A stretch of DNA of 64,000 bases. Source: Gymnorhina tibicen. Taxonomy: Eukaryota; Chordata; Aves; Passeriformes; Artamidae. The notes beneath the pieces are model-generated. The model saw only the letters and a list, made by a program, of their open reading frames with translations. It was not told the origin of the DNA and did not search any database. The translations under genes and the position numbers were made by a program. The stretch lies in the NCBI GenBank assembly GCA_013399875.1, contig VXAZ01001670.1, positions 3,264,108 to 3,328,107 on the forward strand, in the 5' to 3' direction. Positions 34,901 to 49,189 of the stretch are shown here, one piece after another (positions within the stretch are counted from its first letter, which is position 1; each line of letters starts with the position of its first letter).

Positions 34901-37900
34901 GGTGTTACAAAGCTGAAATATGTAGCAGAGTCTCAAACACTGATTGTACTTTTTGGCTTGCTATAAATCTTTACAATTTTGGAAAAACTACCATTGACCT
35001 AAGTAACAGCGCATAGTTCCGTCTATAAGACACCCTAGAGCTACTTACACCTGCAGTTTCATAACACCTTTGGTCTGATCAAACTCTTAATCGCACATTA
35101 TCCATTTGCAGCTTCCTCCAGAAGCTACTACTCTGTTGGTTGCAGAACGCTCACTCTATCAGAGAGGACTGTGCATCTATCAGCTGGGCCTATTAACTTT
35201 ATCTGCACCTTGGCTGAGAGCTTTAAGTGCAAAAGAAAACTGCAAAAAATATGGCTGCTGTTACTACACATTCAAAATTTTATTATTGGTATATACAATT
35301 TTTAACTACATCCCAACATCTGCCCCCAAACCATGTGTTCTAGCTAGACTGCACATACTTTAAAATAGCAGCTTTTTCCCATATGTATCTACAAACCACA
35401 TACCATACGGTTGTGTTTAAGTAAGGCAGAAGGCACAAACAGCTGCTGGTGACCCACATAATCTGTAATTTCATTTTACCAGGGAGGCCTTGTTCTCTCA
35501 CCCTTGTCAAGGTTATTTTGAAATGTTAACCAACTGTAATAAAATGCTACCTTCCGAGGCCATCAAGGAATCTGTAACAATATTCTGAGTAGCTTGAACT
35601 GGGCCATTTGAGGGTTGTGATAACCCTGAGGCTTAAAAAACTAAACAAACAAAACCACCAGAATATTCACTATGAACTTTGCCAGTCATTAATTAAATTG
35701 CTGGTCACTATTAAATTCTAGTCATTTCAGCAGTAACTTGTGTGCCTCTCTCAAACAACTTTCTAGTACAAAAACACCTAAAGCAGTTTGGCTGCTACCA
35801 ACTTCTAAAAATACTAACAAGGCAGGATCACGTTCTCCAGAGGAGACATCATAAACAAACCATGTATAAAATACAGCACTATGAAATAAAGGTTCTTATT
35901 TTATTTACTATTAAAAGCTGAGCATGAATTGAGAGTACAAAGGCTCCAGCATATGGTAACATCCCAAATTAGCATTAGCACAAATAGAGCAGTTAGCATG
36001 CCACAATGCTATCTTCTAATTAATGCTTTTTTCTGCTTTTCTTTGCTACTGTATTTTTGCTACTCATTCCACTGCATTCCTCATTTCCCTGTATGTCCCA
36101 AATGTAGTCATTCTACAAGCAGCATAGGTAGCACAAGCTAGTCAGTCATGCGGATGTCAGTACAGCTCCTACTATCTAAGCTATTGAGCCTTTAAGAACG
36201 TCAAATAACCTCTTAACAAAACACAATTACAGAAGTCATGTTCACTAACTATTCCCTTGGTAACAGTTTAGTTTCACACACCCCTCCCTCCATCACACAA
36301 CTAGAAGGGAATCTTCAGAGTATGTGTCTGAGCAGAGTACAGCATCAACACACAGTATTTGAAGGGTAAAACTTGTGTGAAATTATACAGGATAGTAAAA
36401 GAGATTAGCACTTGATTTAGCTGACTTATGGATCAATGTGAATTGACAGAAAAGGGACATTAAGAGAGGGCAGAGGTAAACAACATAATACTTTCAATAG
36501 TTTGAGGACAGAGGAAGAAGTGGTTTATTCCTCAGGAAAGACCCCACCTCAGCAGACCACAAATAGGTGAGGTCTAAAACACACCAGTGTGAATTCGTAG
36601 GTGGTTCTTCAGATTTCCAGCTGTTGTGAACTGTTTACCACAGCCCAGTTCTGTGCACACAAAGGGTTTTTCACCATTGTGAGTCCTCATGTGCACCTTC
36701 AGCCTCTGCAAGACGTAGAAACTTTTTCCACAACCTTCTGCTGGGCAGGTGAAGGAGCGGTCGTTCCTGGAAAGCAACAAAAAGCTGTTTCATTACCAGC
36801 TACTGCAACACAATTTTTCATGAACACTTGACTTGTTTCTTTTATTAAATATGAATACCTGTTAAAATACAAAAATTCTAAACAAAACATAACAAGGGCC
36901 TGCAAAAATTAACTAACTAATCCAAGTTTTTCAGCAAAATTGACTTAAAGCACTCAACAGACCTAGTATTTATAAGAATAATGCCGGGTTTTCACAGCTT
37001 GTCAATGTCAAAACATAACGTTATCTCAAATACAGAGCACGTTTTTTCAAAGTCATAACAACGAATAGCTTCATTCTGCTCACCGGTGTGTTTTCAGATG
37101 ATACTTGAAGTGAGCTGGCCATACAAATGTCCGATCACAGCCCTCAACTGTGCACTTCAGCTTCCTTTCCACACGAGATAAATGAGGAATCGGGCTTGAA
37201 TCTTTTGGCTGCCCATCTCCTGTGCAAAGATGAACATTTTCACCTGGAAAAAAAAAAAAGCCCACCAAAATCTAAAAAATATACAGATTACTATAATGTG
37301 TCAAATTTAATAGAAAAAACAGCATCAATATATGATACAGGATTGTAAATCAGGTATGTGTCTGGCTACTAACTGTTTAACATGTCCAACATGCTGCTGC
37401 CTAGCTTGTAACAGGGATCAGACACAGACTTGCAAACCAGGCCCATAAACTATTCCCAACAAGCCATCAGGATCAGATCAGCTGCTATCAGATAAGGCTT
37501 ATCACAAAGAGAATAGAAAGCCAATGCACCAGAAACTGTAAAAATGGTCTCGATATAAATATCAAACAATCAATTTTAATTATCAGCCAACTATCACCTA
37601 TTAGCTAAGGTGTTTTTAAAAACAGCTAAAATAAGATATTGCATTTCCTTGCATTTATTAAAATAATTAAGTCGGAAAGCATGTGACTAAATCCAATTAT
37701 GTATTCTCCAGAAAACTGATCTCCAAACTCAGTGGAGCTAAAAAGAAAGTATAGTTTACAGTAGGTATTAAAAATAGGCTCTTAAAAGTGAAAATGAAAG
37801 TTGAAAACCAAGCAGCTGCAGTCAGAAAGAAGATATTCTTTACATGTAATGGAGAACTAGTAGGCTACAATGAACAGATGGTTCCACTAGAGTTCATTCC

Positions 37901-40900
37901 CTAAGAAAAAATGAGAAGCCTATTTATATTAAAGAAAAAAAGCATAATTGTCCTGTATAATTCTGTCACTGATGATTTGAAGATGTCATAACTGATTCAA
38001 AGCAAAAGAGAATTAAAGAGAGGAGGAAACAATGTGAAACTAGGCATCTATGTATGGAACATTCAACTTTTGAGACACAATCTGGGGATCTCCTACCATT
38101 ATTGCTTGCTTTGGCATTCTTTGCGAGCTGTGCCCGAGTGGCAGCAATTAAACTGTCATGGGCCAATTCTTGCACTCGTAGGAACCATGGGGTACTGCTG
38201 TCTGTGCTATCATGAGAGAGAAAGTCATTGCCAGAATCTTCTGCTTCATCTTGAACAAACACCAAGTGCTCTGCGGGAGACCCCAACCCTAGAAAAGAAG
38301 ACAAATTTGTGAAACAATAATGTAACAGAGGAAAATTTCTTTTGCTTTTCAGAGATTAGTGTTCATAGCATGGATGAAAATAGCTGCCCTGAAAAAGTCT
38401 CCACTGACCTCTACATTGTAAAAAGATGTTGATGACTAAATGCTCATAAAATACCCAATAATGCCCAGCAAATTTCATGCCCTTTCCTCTTCATAAGCAG
38501 CAGGGACAGAGCTCTATTTGTATCTCCTGCATTCTGCTGGGACATATCCAGCCAGATGACAAACAGAAGGACAATTACCTGCTCTTGTTAGGTTGAGAAG
38601 AATGAATGAAGTGCTGTCACTGGGCTGGAGGTCTTGCAATAAACTAGAAGTTTCTGGAGTTGACAGAAGTTCAGATGGTTTCTGTACATTCTGTGCCCTT
38701 GTTTCCTCTCCATCAGGGCCTACATTTACCTGGAGACTTCTCAAGACAGCAGATGAAGAAACATCTTTGGGAGAATTAGTGTGACTTGGAGAAGTGAGAT
38801 CTCTTTCATCATCTAATGAGGAAAATGAAACCAGAGTAAATAAAAGTATAAATACACTATGACTAAAAGATACTTATGAAGTTATTTTTCTAGGAAAAAG
38901 ACCCCAGAACTTGAAAGAGAAGGCAGGAGAAAGTTTCTAACTAATCAAACTTCACTACTGAATGAGAAGATTCAGTCACTCTGCTGAACTTGTTCCTCCA
39001 TCCCTGGAATGTCTTATCAGCAAGAGACGGTGGGGCCAGAGTGGTGAAGTAAAGACAGCTGTATGAAGAGCAGTGTTACAAAGATCTGCCACACAGATTT
39101 TACCTGGCAACATGAGTCTGTTGCATTCTGAGGTCTCAGTAACAGGAAGCAGAGAGAGACAAGTGATGTCTTTTGGCTCTGATTCCACCAATCCTTGTCC
39201 CAGTGGAATAGAAGTATTTTGAACAAACTGAACCAGCAGCTGAAAAAACATACTGAAGATTAGGTCAAGAGAAGCACAAATCAATTTTAAATGATTGCTA
39301 AATCCAGTCAATCCAATAGCCACTACTGTCTTGTAGGAGACATTGAATATAATACCACGAATACACACAGATATAAATGAAAGCTTTTCAATTTACATTA
39401 ATACAAGGAAAGAATTGTTTGTATTTGTCATCTCTGAAATACCTATAAAATTCTCGTTTCTTTAACATATAATAAACATCTCTGGACCACTGCAGAGTAA
39501 GTCTAGTTAGGCTACATTTCTTTTTAATTAATATTTTAGCACCTGATACTTTACTATGGTCTAACCTTTCAAGTAAATGTTTTCCATGCTCAGCCCTTGG
39601 TACTGGTATTTTTTTAAATCATTGTCTTTAAATACTTAACTGAAAGTTAGCCTTTTCTAAATTAAGCAAAGCAATCAGAAGATTAGATACAAAGATGTCT
39701 ATCATATGGCTTTCAAAATAAGCAGATAACAATCAGAGAAACAATGTTGGGATGACAAGGGAGAGAACACGGATAGCCTTATCCATCCAAATCAGCTACT
39801 CCTAAAACCATCAAAGATGGACAACCAACCCACCCACAAAGGGGATTAACAGAAGAAACCATCTCCCAAATACTGCACAAACAAGGGGGACTATTGCATA
39901 AACAGGTATAAGGACTTAAACTGAGATGCATTCCCTGGGGAGGAATTTGGGACTGGACAAAAGATTTGGGGGGTTTGTACAGGGCTTATTAGGTGTTGTT
40001 TAAGGGAAAGGCCAAAGTAAGGAAAAGGAAAGGATCAAGATGGCTCAGGGCAGAACAAAGACAGGAAAACGGAAAGGGAAGGATAAAAGAGGCCCATTGC
40101 ATATAAGTAGGAAGTTGCATATAAGCTGTCTGGCACACTCTCACACTCCATCCTGTCTTCTTATTAAACTCCATTCTTACCTACTTCCCATGTGATCCTG
40201 CTCTCTACAGTGGGTCCCTAGTGGCACACACCTGTTTCTAGTGTGTGTCATAGGCTAATGAACTCCAAGCCAGCCTAGTTAGTAAGCGAAATGAGAAGTG
40301 TGGGGACATACCCCAAAGAAATCCACGAAGGTTTTCCCTAGGCAGCAACCCTTGAACACAGAATCAGGCACTTTGTGCTGCCCATGTTTATGAGGGTAAA
40401 GCTACAAACACTCGGCCAGTGTTCATCTGTTTGGTGCCAGTCACATCTGTATAGTGTGTGTGCATGCACATATTTTCAAACAGGTACTGAACCTCACTAG
40501 TGGCTGGATCTAATATCAGAATTAAAGAGCTGTTTCTTGATGAGCCCAGGAGGTGAAAGGTCATTCAGACCAGCAGATCTAGCCATCCTTGACATCAGTC
40601 AGCTCTGGCAAAAAGTACTTCCAGCTAACTCCTAAAAATCTTGAGTTATAAAAAGGGAACCTGACATTTGAAAAGGAACAGGAAGCCAGAGAAATTACTT
40701 TTTTCACCCCTGAAAGTCTTCCCATATTTTTAATCTAGTTCAGAGCAGCAAAGCATGTGCCTTGTTTACTCATTTTATCCCTTTTACAACATCTCAAGTT
40801 TTTGTCTGAGTACCAGATATAATGCTGGACTCCTCTTTGCCTCCAAGGCAGACAGAAATGAGACACTCTTTTTTCTGTTACCAGTGCCACAGCACTCCAT

Positions 40901-43900
40901 ATTAAAATATTCTGATTTAACAAAGGAAGTGCTGCTGGGAGTTAGGAGATAACACAGTCCAACTTTTGCAATGGACCAGACAAATTCTGTAAACTGCACA
41001 AGCTTTTTTAAATACCGTCTCAAATCTCTCCCCATATGGATTTAAACTTCAGAAAGATGGAAAGGGGCCAGTTGTAACATACTCCACATTTCAGAGAAAA
41101 TGCTGCTCAAAACCCACATGTAGGGATCTATTTATTTGCCTTTAAGTTCTATCAAACAAATTAACACCTTTACTCACATTCTCTGGTTTTTTTTAAACAC
41201 AGAATGAAGAAATATGGAAAAGAACAATACGCCAAAAAGTTAAACCTCAAGTTGCCTATCTCTAAGAAATTCCTTGATAAAGATCCTGCATTCTGTTTAT
41301 TCTGCTGCTGTCTAGCAAACAACTGCATGTAGTAAAAACTTCCTTTATCTTTGGCATTTAGAAGGAAACTGTACAAGACAGTTATTCAAAAGCTACTACC
41401 CTCATTGTGACACATTTTAGCATGCATTCACACAGAGCCCAGATGGAATTGTCTGTGCAGTGAGATGGTTCAGTGTCAAAAGAAAGAGACTAAAAAATCC
41501 TGATGTGCCCATTGTATATTTGTGATTAAAACCCAACAGTTACAGAAAATTTGATTCTTATTTTGTATGTTGTGATTGTCTTAGTACTTAATTTTCAGAA
41601 CTACTGGCATCTAGTTCCAAATTATTCCTGTGGCACACACCAGCCTTTTGAGCCTCTCTTACATCAAGAGAAAGTCTGTTAAATCAAAGAAACTGTAAAG
41701 AAAACTTAGTGGTTTGTGCTCTGATTTCTCTATGCTTATTTCCTCTCACAAAAACACTAGAAATACTGATGTTTTCTCAAACACTTTTACCTCAAAGAGT
41801 TGCAGTAGGAACCCTGAAGCTTTAACAGCCCCGACTGGTCTCCTCTGGGACCCCCACCCGCACTCTCTCCCTAGGGCTCCTTTTAAGCTCAGCCTGGGCC
41901 AGTCATTCCCTTCCTGAGTTGTACCGTAGGTTTACCTGTCTCAAGCCCTGTCTACTGGATGAACCTCAGATTTTTACTGCATCTCTGTCTCTAGCCCCAT
42001 CTCCTACTGCTCCTACCTGGACTCTGGATAGATCCTGGACCTGGTTCATCACTTTGCCTTATCCAGGGCTGAGGGCTGTGGATTCCAGCACCTGTCTCTG
42101 CCTTCCATGCTCAGGTGCTGCAGGATTGTGCCCTGGTCAGTGAGGGCACTGCCTGGGATGGGATCACCCTTGACTCCCTGCTCACCCTCCCTTAGGAGCA
42201 GCCTGTCATCACTGACAATTATGAAGCTACAAATAAAGTCCTGAAGTCATTCAGATGGCAATGTGCCATTTGAACTAGGCCACAGGCCAGATGACAGTTT
42301 AAAAGGTTAGAATTGTTTCATCTTAGATATAAGATTATCCAGAGGACCTAGTAAGAAGATGGAACTATTTTTATGTTGTCAAAAAAATACATAGGCAATA
42401 AGAGACAGTCCCTCCCCCAGGGCCATGCATTCTAATTTAGGATTAAAAAAATAGGAGAAAGAGAAGCAAAAAGAGAGTTAGGAATAATGAGCAAGGCAAC
42501 CAGAGAAAAGAAGTAGGGACTAAAAACTGTGAGCACTAAGATAGTTCTAAATTACTGGATTGTCTTTCATGTTGATGAACCCTACTGCTGCTTACTCCAC
42601 CATGAAACACTTGTTTTATGGACTCGTCTATTTTTATAAAAAAAGACCTAAATGAAACTTGCCTCCTACAAGAAGAAAGCTTTGCTTTAAACCTTCCACT
42701 TCAACATAGCAACATTAAGCCACTAGGGAAAAGCAAAATGCAGCAACCACAAACAGATGCTCAGAAGAAAAGAGATCCTTTTAATTTGCTTTGTAAAGAA
42801 TGGCAAACTAATACAGAGAATTATGAGAGGGCAAAAAAAGCAGAAGGAAACAAATGGACATGAATCATGCTCATTACTAAAATCTGGAATAAAAATCCCC
42901 CAACACTTCACATAAACTAAAGCAAACCAATCACCAACACAAATAATTCAGAGAAAATAAAAAGTTTTCATGTCAGTTTTATCTTGACAGATTTTTCCTA
43001 AACCTTCTTCTGTTCAAAATCATCAAATACAGCAACTGGAATACAGGAAAGAACTCATTACAAACATTGTGTCATGCTTTCTTAAGCTTCTTGTAACATG
43101 GTTTTGCAGCTGAAAGTAAATAGGAAATTATAAGGGTATCTGGTAACTGGCTATTCAGCATAGAAATCTAGGAACAGGACAGGTGATAAATTAAATGCAC
43201 AGATACACAAACACTAACAAACTCTAGCAAACTGCAGATAAGAGAGAGTAAAAATACCCAGAACTCCTGGGAAACTGATGGATGGGCCAGTACAGGAATA
43301 ACTTGAGTGTGACCTTGAAAAAAATTCAACCAGAAACTTTCTAAGGAATAGGAATGTTATCATGGGTTACCAGAACACATCTCATGGGCAAGAGCAAACT
43401 TCTTATGGGATACAGGGGAAATTCTGGGAATGGGTAAAATGTATTAAGATCTCTTGAGTAGAGACTGTGAGACTGTGAAAAACTTATGGATATTTAGGCG
43501 AAGGACCAAAGGCAAGGAAAGGGAGGGATCAAGGTAGATAGGAGAGAAACAACTATTGGGAACAGAAAGGGGATTGGGGAAAATACGGGTTGACCACATT
43601 AGCAGGCTGCAGGTTGCTGCTCTGCATCACCACTGGAGTCTATCTCATCTTCTCTAATGCTTTTTGCTCCTAAATGCTTTCTGAGTACATTAATTTGATT
43701 AAATGCACTTTGGCATAGCCTGTGAAATAGAGAAAACTACAATCTGGAAACACAAGATACTGGCCAGAGGATGAATTAAAAAGCCCAGGGCTTGGAGATG
43801 GATACTGGAAGGACTCAAAGTTTGGCAAAGACTGGACAGATGCATGACCACAAGTATGCATGTCACCCAAGGGAGGACACGTGTGATATGCTAGCAAATT

Positions 43901-46900
43901 TCAAGTCTCGTTACCTGATAAGTAGGGACAGGATTAGGCCATTTGTGGCCTTTCTTTTCCATGGGAATGCCATTTGTGTTTGAGTGTGCCAGTAAAAGCC
44001 CTATGCTGCCACACAGCCATAATGTCTGTACTGTCTATGTGGGCACAGGCACATTTCTGCAGTTCAGGCCCAGGCGTACTTCTGTGTGCGCCTGGGAACA
44101 GCCCAGCGGTCTCATGTCTGAAAGACCAGGAAGGGAGGAGCATCCTAGATGATACAGTTTGACAGATCCCATAACCAAATAACATTTGGCATCACAAACA
44201 GGCCCCAGATGGGTGGTAAATATTCCTGAGATGGTGACTGTAAAATCCCTACACAGGGAGGAGACTGATCCAATATGGCCAAAGTGCTAGAATTTGTAAC
44301 CAAAGCAGATAGGTTGTCTTGGGACACCAGAATAAGAATAGTTAGGGAAACGGAATGTACAAAATATTAACAGAACACCAAAGGAACAATAAGAGGTGCA
44401 AGGTGGCTTTATAGCTAAGACATCCCTTGGAATTTGAAATAAATTTTAATATTGCAAAAGGACATCCTTGACTTAAGAGATTCAAACTTTATGGGACAGA
44501 CGTGAATCACACAAATAGAATGTATAATCCTTGGAGGGAAAAGCTCAGCTACACCCTGATATAAAGAATTTGATTTTTGCTTTGCCATATGACCTTCTTG
44601 AATACACCTTTCTTTGACTACTTCTGCTGAAATGCCACATAACTGAAAATTCTGTAAATAATGCAGACAGTGTATATATTAAAAAATGTAAAATATTTCT
44701 TGGCTGTTGTCACTAAGCTAAATAATTGTTATCCCTGCTGGTTAACAAGAAATGGTTGGACAGGATGATCTCAGTGTCTATCACTGCAAGCAATGCAGAA
44801 TGCTTGTGTTACCAAGAGACTTGGATAATGTCCCTGACCTGAGAGGGGAAAAAGAACCCCACAACAAACAACCAAAAAACTGTTTCAAGAACTGAGAACC
44901 TCTACTAGAGTTCCTTTACAAAAAAACCCCAACAAAACAACCAAACCAGAAACAAATGATAATATGGCCACCTGGGATGTATCATCTTATGTTTGTGTCC
45001 CATAATAGATGATTCAAAAGCCAAGAAGTATCAGGCAGCTGCTTTGGCTGAAGTAGGGGTGGCTGGGAGGGCTAGGGTAAGAAGGTTCTCCAGAACCTCC
45101 GATCTATCCTCCCACTAGACAGCTGGAGAGCTAGACTAGATTCCCAGAGCAGCAGGGACCATGTCTTTAATCAAAACCATTCCTGTTCTAAATTTAACCA
45201 GTGAACCACAACAAAATAAAGAGGTCAAAAGAAAATTCAGTGGAGGAGGAGGAGAAAGGAGGGGCTGGAGCTGAAGGGTGTGCAGGGCAGAAGGCTCGTT
45301 ACCTAGAAACTGGGATGTCCTCCTCCCATACAGCCTCTGGGGAACTAATTAAATCACAAGTGTCTCTCCTTGTGAGGCGCTGAGGAGAGAAAGGAGAGGC
45401 TAAACTATCTCCCTTCACCCCCTTTCCAATAACTAACTCAATTTACAGAACAGAGTTGTAATTCATGTGATTGTGCTAAGAGTTACCCCAAGAGCAGAAA
45501 GCACCCTGCACTGGACCAGTATGGTGGAGGTGACTGGAAGTACTTGCAATTGTAATAAATCACCTTGAAGTCTTAAAGCATGCAAAATGCAAATCTTAGA
45601 TGTTCCCTGAGGAATGATAGTTATATAGCTTTGGGGGCAGGGAGTCCAGAAGAAAAAGCAGATCCATCTGTCCATACAAACTGTCTCCAAGCAACTGTGT
45701 AACTTTCTATGAAAGGAGGATTCACCTCTACTCAAGCATTAAATATATAAATTATAGCCAACATTGGTGGCTTCTTTAGGGATAAAACCAGTAGCAAAGT
45801 AGTCTATGCAATAGAGACATAGTGCTTTGATTGTTATCATCTAGAAGTCACACAAATACAGCTAGCTCTTAAATACTACATTTCTCACACTGTAGAGTAT
45901 ATGGAAAAACATCTGTGGCTATAAGAATTGTGGTGCCATGGCTCACCAGAGGATATAAAATCATGATTTACTTTCAGAGATATTTGAACTGCTATTTGGG
46001 AAAAGTGTAAAAAGGGTATCAACCAGTTTCACATCAAAGGAGTAGAAAACAGTACTAACTTAACACTCAAGTTTCACAATCAGAACTAGATAGAGTGTAT
46101 GTCTATATGGAAATAAATCAAAATTTTTAGTATAAAATAGCCTCAATCAAGATTGAGGAACATGGTTTAGAAGACAGCATCTACAGAAAGGATACCCTCT
46201 GCAACAACCACTGTAGCTTTTATGTACCTACAAACAGACCTGTTTCTTATGGAGAATAAACAGCCAACTCCTATTGTGGGCTTGCTGGGAAGGAAATGAA
46301 ACTCTGTCATGAGGAAATAGGACTATTATGTAAACAAGCCTAATTAACAAATACCTTACTCAAGCTGAGAAACAACAAGTTACAGCTCCTATCTGAGGAA
46401 TGAGGAAACGAGTATTCCAACTGTCCTGGTCCTTGGCTGTCAGAAATAATCAAAGGGAATCCACCCATTCACAGACAAAAGTAACTAAGTCCTCCCACCT
46501 TATCGTTCAGAACGCAGAAAAAATTTGATAGAATGTATGAGATATCGACAACAAGCCAAGAGAGAGGAACTCTTTGCAGATCATGCTGAGACTACTCAGG
46601 GCTGCGACAAATTTGCAGCTACTTTTCCTGAACAGCATGATTGGAAGGGCTCTGGCTGCTCTGTTAAGAAACAAATGTCTTAACATATCACATGGGCTGT
46701 AATGAATTACCAGCAAGTAATCATCATTCTTTTTAGAGTACCAGTTTAAGATACAAGCTGTATTGCTTATGGACTAAAACAGAGATAGAAACAAGACTCA
46801 ATAAAAACAATTCAATTAAGACTCATAAACTTCCCCAAAAGGTACTTCATAGCTGTACTACGTCCTCTGCTCTAGGACTTCAGCTGTCTGCAGAGGTAAA

Positions 46901-48282
46901 GCTGAGAATCAGGAAAAGCAAGGACACCAAGTGATATAACTCCTGCATCTTTAAGTGGGGAAATACACAGATAGCTAGCTAATGGCCATTCAATGTGAAA
47001 AATAAGGCAAGGAGAGGCAGCAGGTGGTGGTGTTGAATGTAACAAATTGCAGACACTTGTATCTAGCACATTACAGGTAAGAGTAACAAAACCCAGAACT
47101 CCGCAGCAACGGATCAGTGAGCCACCGCTAAAGTGACATCTTGAAAAGCTTCAACCAGAAATTTTAACTGGTAAGAAAACAAAGCTATTATGTCTTATCA
47201 GAATGGGTCTCATACAACAGACCAGACTTACTATCCAATATAACAAGGACGGCAGGATGCGTTAAGCTTATTATGCTATGTTTAGGGGGAGGATCAAAGG
47301 AGGAATCAAGGCGGATAAATGACAAACCAGGGGTAGCGGGGAGAGAAGAGACTCCAGTCACATGCTTGCTGGCTGCTAGTCAGTACACTGTTGTGCCTGA
47401 TCACTGCAGTCCCACTTATCTACTTACCAGTGATATTCCTAAATATTCTACCCACAAGTGAGTCCACTGCTAGTGAGCTTCTAGTTGACTAATGAAAGTA
47501 GGAGGCTACTTTACTACTGGAAAAAACAAAAAATATTCCAGCCAGAAACTGGCTAAAAAGCCCTGGGTCTGGGCAGAAGGCCTGGCAGAGGCATGTGAAT
47601 GTGAGTATGCATGAGAGTCAAGTGATGAGGGTACAGCTATAGCCCACTGGCCAACCACTGTTGTTCATGCTTTACCTGTGCAAGTGATCATGTGTGTGTT
47701 CATGCTTTACGTGTTTGTGGCAGCTGTGCATGCATACATGTCCCTCCAGTTCATGCCCAGCTGTGCTATCAGCTGAACCTGGAACAGTCCAGCAGCCTCA
47801 CACCGAGCAACCAGGATGCCCTGTGTGCTGCTGCCTACCACTTCTGCCAACTGCTTAATGGAAACACAAGTACTTTGAAAAACAGGACTGACTGATGCTA
47901 ACAGAATCATTCAGATTGTCCAAAAACAAGTAAAGTCAATTTGGTTTGCAGGAAAGAAATAGACAATTTGTTAATTTATTTTATTCTCGTAACAGAGAGA
48001 ACACTCAGTGGAAAAAAACCCATAACCTGAGAACAGGCAAGAATATTGGCTGATACTTCAAAGGAGGTGAAAAAAACTTGCAATATTTTCTACTTTTTTA
48101 CCATTCAAATCAAAGCATGGAAACATTAGAAGATGTCACTGAAAACACTTGGAAAATTAGTACGAAAGCAGCAATCTGAGTAAACTCATTCAACTCTAAA
48201 TGTTGCCATAAACGTTCCTGGGAACCAAATCCAGTTCATAATTGCTCACCTCAGGTTTGGATTCTAACTCATCCGATAACAT
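31932..48282 (-). CDS. ZNF410: ZNF410, five-finger C2H2 transcription factor
   Basis: ZNF410 is a nuclear sequence-specific activator. In mammals its main known target is CHD4, through clustered binding sites. Nine coding exons join in phase: 48250-48282 (MLSDELESKPE), 39104-39239, 38579-38812, 38097-38288, 37084-37243, 36585-36766, 33848-33937, 32630-32755 and 31932-32069; a terminal exon must follow. The N-terminal 220 residues are acidic and Ser/Thr-rich and match mammals closely (LLVQFVQNTSIPLGQGLVES, FLRVQELAHDSLIAATRAQL). Five C2H2 fingers cover about residues 228-372 and start CTVEGCDRTFVW, CPAEGCGKSFYV, CTELGCGKQFTT, CQAQGCGRSFAE and CQICGKTFSQ; every Cys and His ligand is present. 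The linker before finger 5 reads GVKP where mammals have GEKP. The 9-kb intron after the first coding exon holds several LTR-like repeats. Confidence 0.95.
39745..40250 (+). repeat. LTR-like repeat copy C (antisense in ZNF410 intron)
   Basis: The core AGGAAAAGGAAAGGATCAAG (about 40.02 kb) followed by an A/G-rich tract and GCAGGAAG/GTTGCATATAA-like sequence matches copy D, and weakly copies B and E. A possible LTR polyadenylation motif, ATTAAA, follows at about 40.16 kb. The outer limits are uncertain, and similarity may continue to about 40.5 kb. Confidence 0.5.
40251..43129. other. ZNF410 intron, unassigned
   Basis: No exon is visible. A C/T-rich stretch at about 41.81-42.25 kb, ending with AATAAA (about 42.23 kb), may be another old insertion, but I could not match it to anything. 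Confidence 0.4.
43130..44130 (+). repeat. LTR-like repeat copy D (antisense in ZNF410 intron)
   Basis: It opens with GGTATCTGGTAACTGGCTAT, continues with GCACAGATACACAAACACTA, and has the core AAGGGAGGGATCAAGGTAG at about 43.52 kb. It ends with CTGGGAACAGCCCAGCGGTC near 44.1 kb. This is the most complete plus-strand copy of the family and the best reference for aligning the others. Confidence 0.65.
47090..47830 (+). repeat. LTR-like repeat copy E (antisense in ZNF410 intron)
   Basis: It shares with copy D the segments CAACCAGAAA, GGAATCAAGGCGGATAA, AAAGCCCTGGGTCTGG and GAATGTGAGTATGCATGAGA, and ends AACCTGGAACAGTCCAGCAG. It lies about 3.7 kb from copy D in the same direction. The DNA between them shows no retroviral coding remnant, so they are more likely two solo LTRs than the ends of one provirus. 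Confidence 0.6.
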
Positions 48283-48335
48283 TGATTCAAGTGTCCAACT
48301 CCTGCAGCTGTTCTCAGCAAGGCACAGATTTGGCT

Positions 48336-48353
48336 TTTTTTTTTTTTTTTACT
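48336..48353 (-). repeat. Poly(T) tract upstream of the first ZNF410 coding exon
   Basis: A run of about 18 T on the plus strand (poly-A on the gene strand) lies about 55-70 bp upstream of the ZNF410 start codon. It sits just upstream of the likely splice acceptor of the exon that carries the start. Confidence 0.8.
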
Positions 48354-49189
48354 TCAGAGAGAACAACACTCCCTGATTATTTTCATATTCTCCTAAGTGC
48401 AAACCAGTGTGGTGGTCCTTCTGCAAGAAGCTCTGTTGCACAAATAATTAATTTAACCTAAAACAACAAAAAAGGAAATATAAAGAAAGAGGAACTGAAA
48501 AGCAAGAGCAAAGCAAAAAGAAGTGAACATGTGTTGATGTAACTGTAAAATGTACTTTGAGGTATTGGTAAAACTCATTTACTGAGGTTCCTGAATTTCT
48601 GTTTTCACTGAATCAACAAAAGAGCCTTTAAAAATTAATTTCACAGTGTTAGGAGGTTATTTACCACATTTTCTTTGCAATCACTAATTTTCAATGGAAA
48701 ATTGCCTTGTTTGTTCTGGAAATTCACGGGATTAACTGCAAATCACATAAAGCATGCAAGAGATGAGGAGCTGAATTCCCAGCCCACAACATAGTGGAAT
48801 TATCCAAATTATTGATGAAAGGGAACTATATACAAACAACCTGCCAGCAGGAAACCTCAGTTCTTCCTGTCAGTCGAGATATTTCACAGAACCAGAAATT
48901 TAATATCTTGATGAGCCCAGATAAATAGAGATCGTTCCACAAATACCCATGTGATATTTGTGCTAGAAGGGGAACAAGAGAACAAGCTTTTCTTGCTTAC
49001 CGGGAAAACACTCTGACACTGCTGATGGGAGAAAAAAGTGAACCACATACAGTTCTTTCCCCTTCCATCACAACCACCAATCTATCGACTATATTAAAAA
49101 ATAACGAGAATACTGGATCAGCAAAAAGGAGAACCTAAAAACCTTCCTCTCACACCCCTGACAGCAGCACTGCAGCATGGAGCTTCACT

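Noticed and set aside
44740..44830. Short CR1-like stretch (GGTTGGACAGGATGATCTC)
   Set aside because: It is too short and lacks the CR1 3' end. It may be a degraded fragment but cannot be supported by eye.
43130..47830. Copies D and E as the two LTRs of a single provirus
   Set aside because: They differ too much from each other, and the 3 kb between them shows no gag, pol or env remnant. Separate solo LTRs are simpler.
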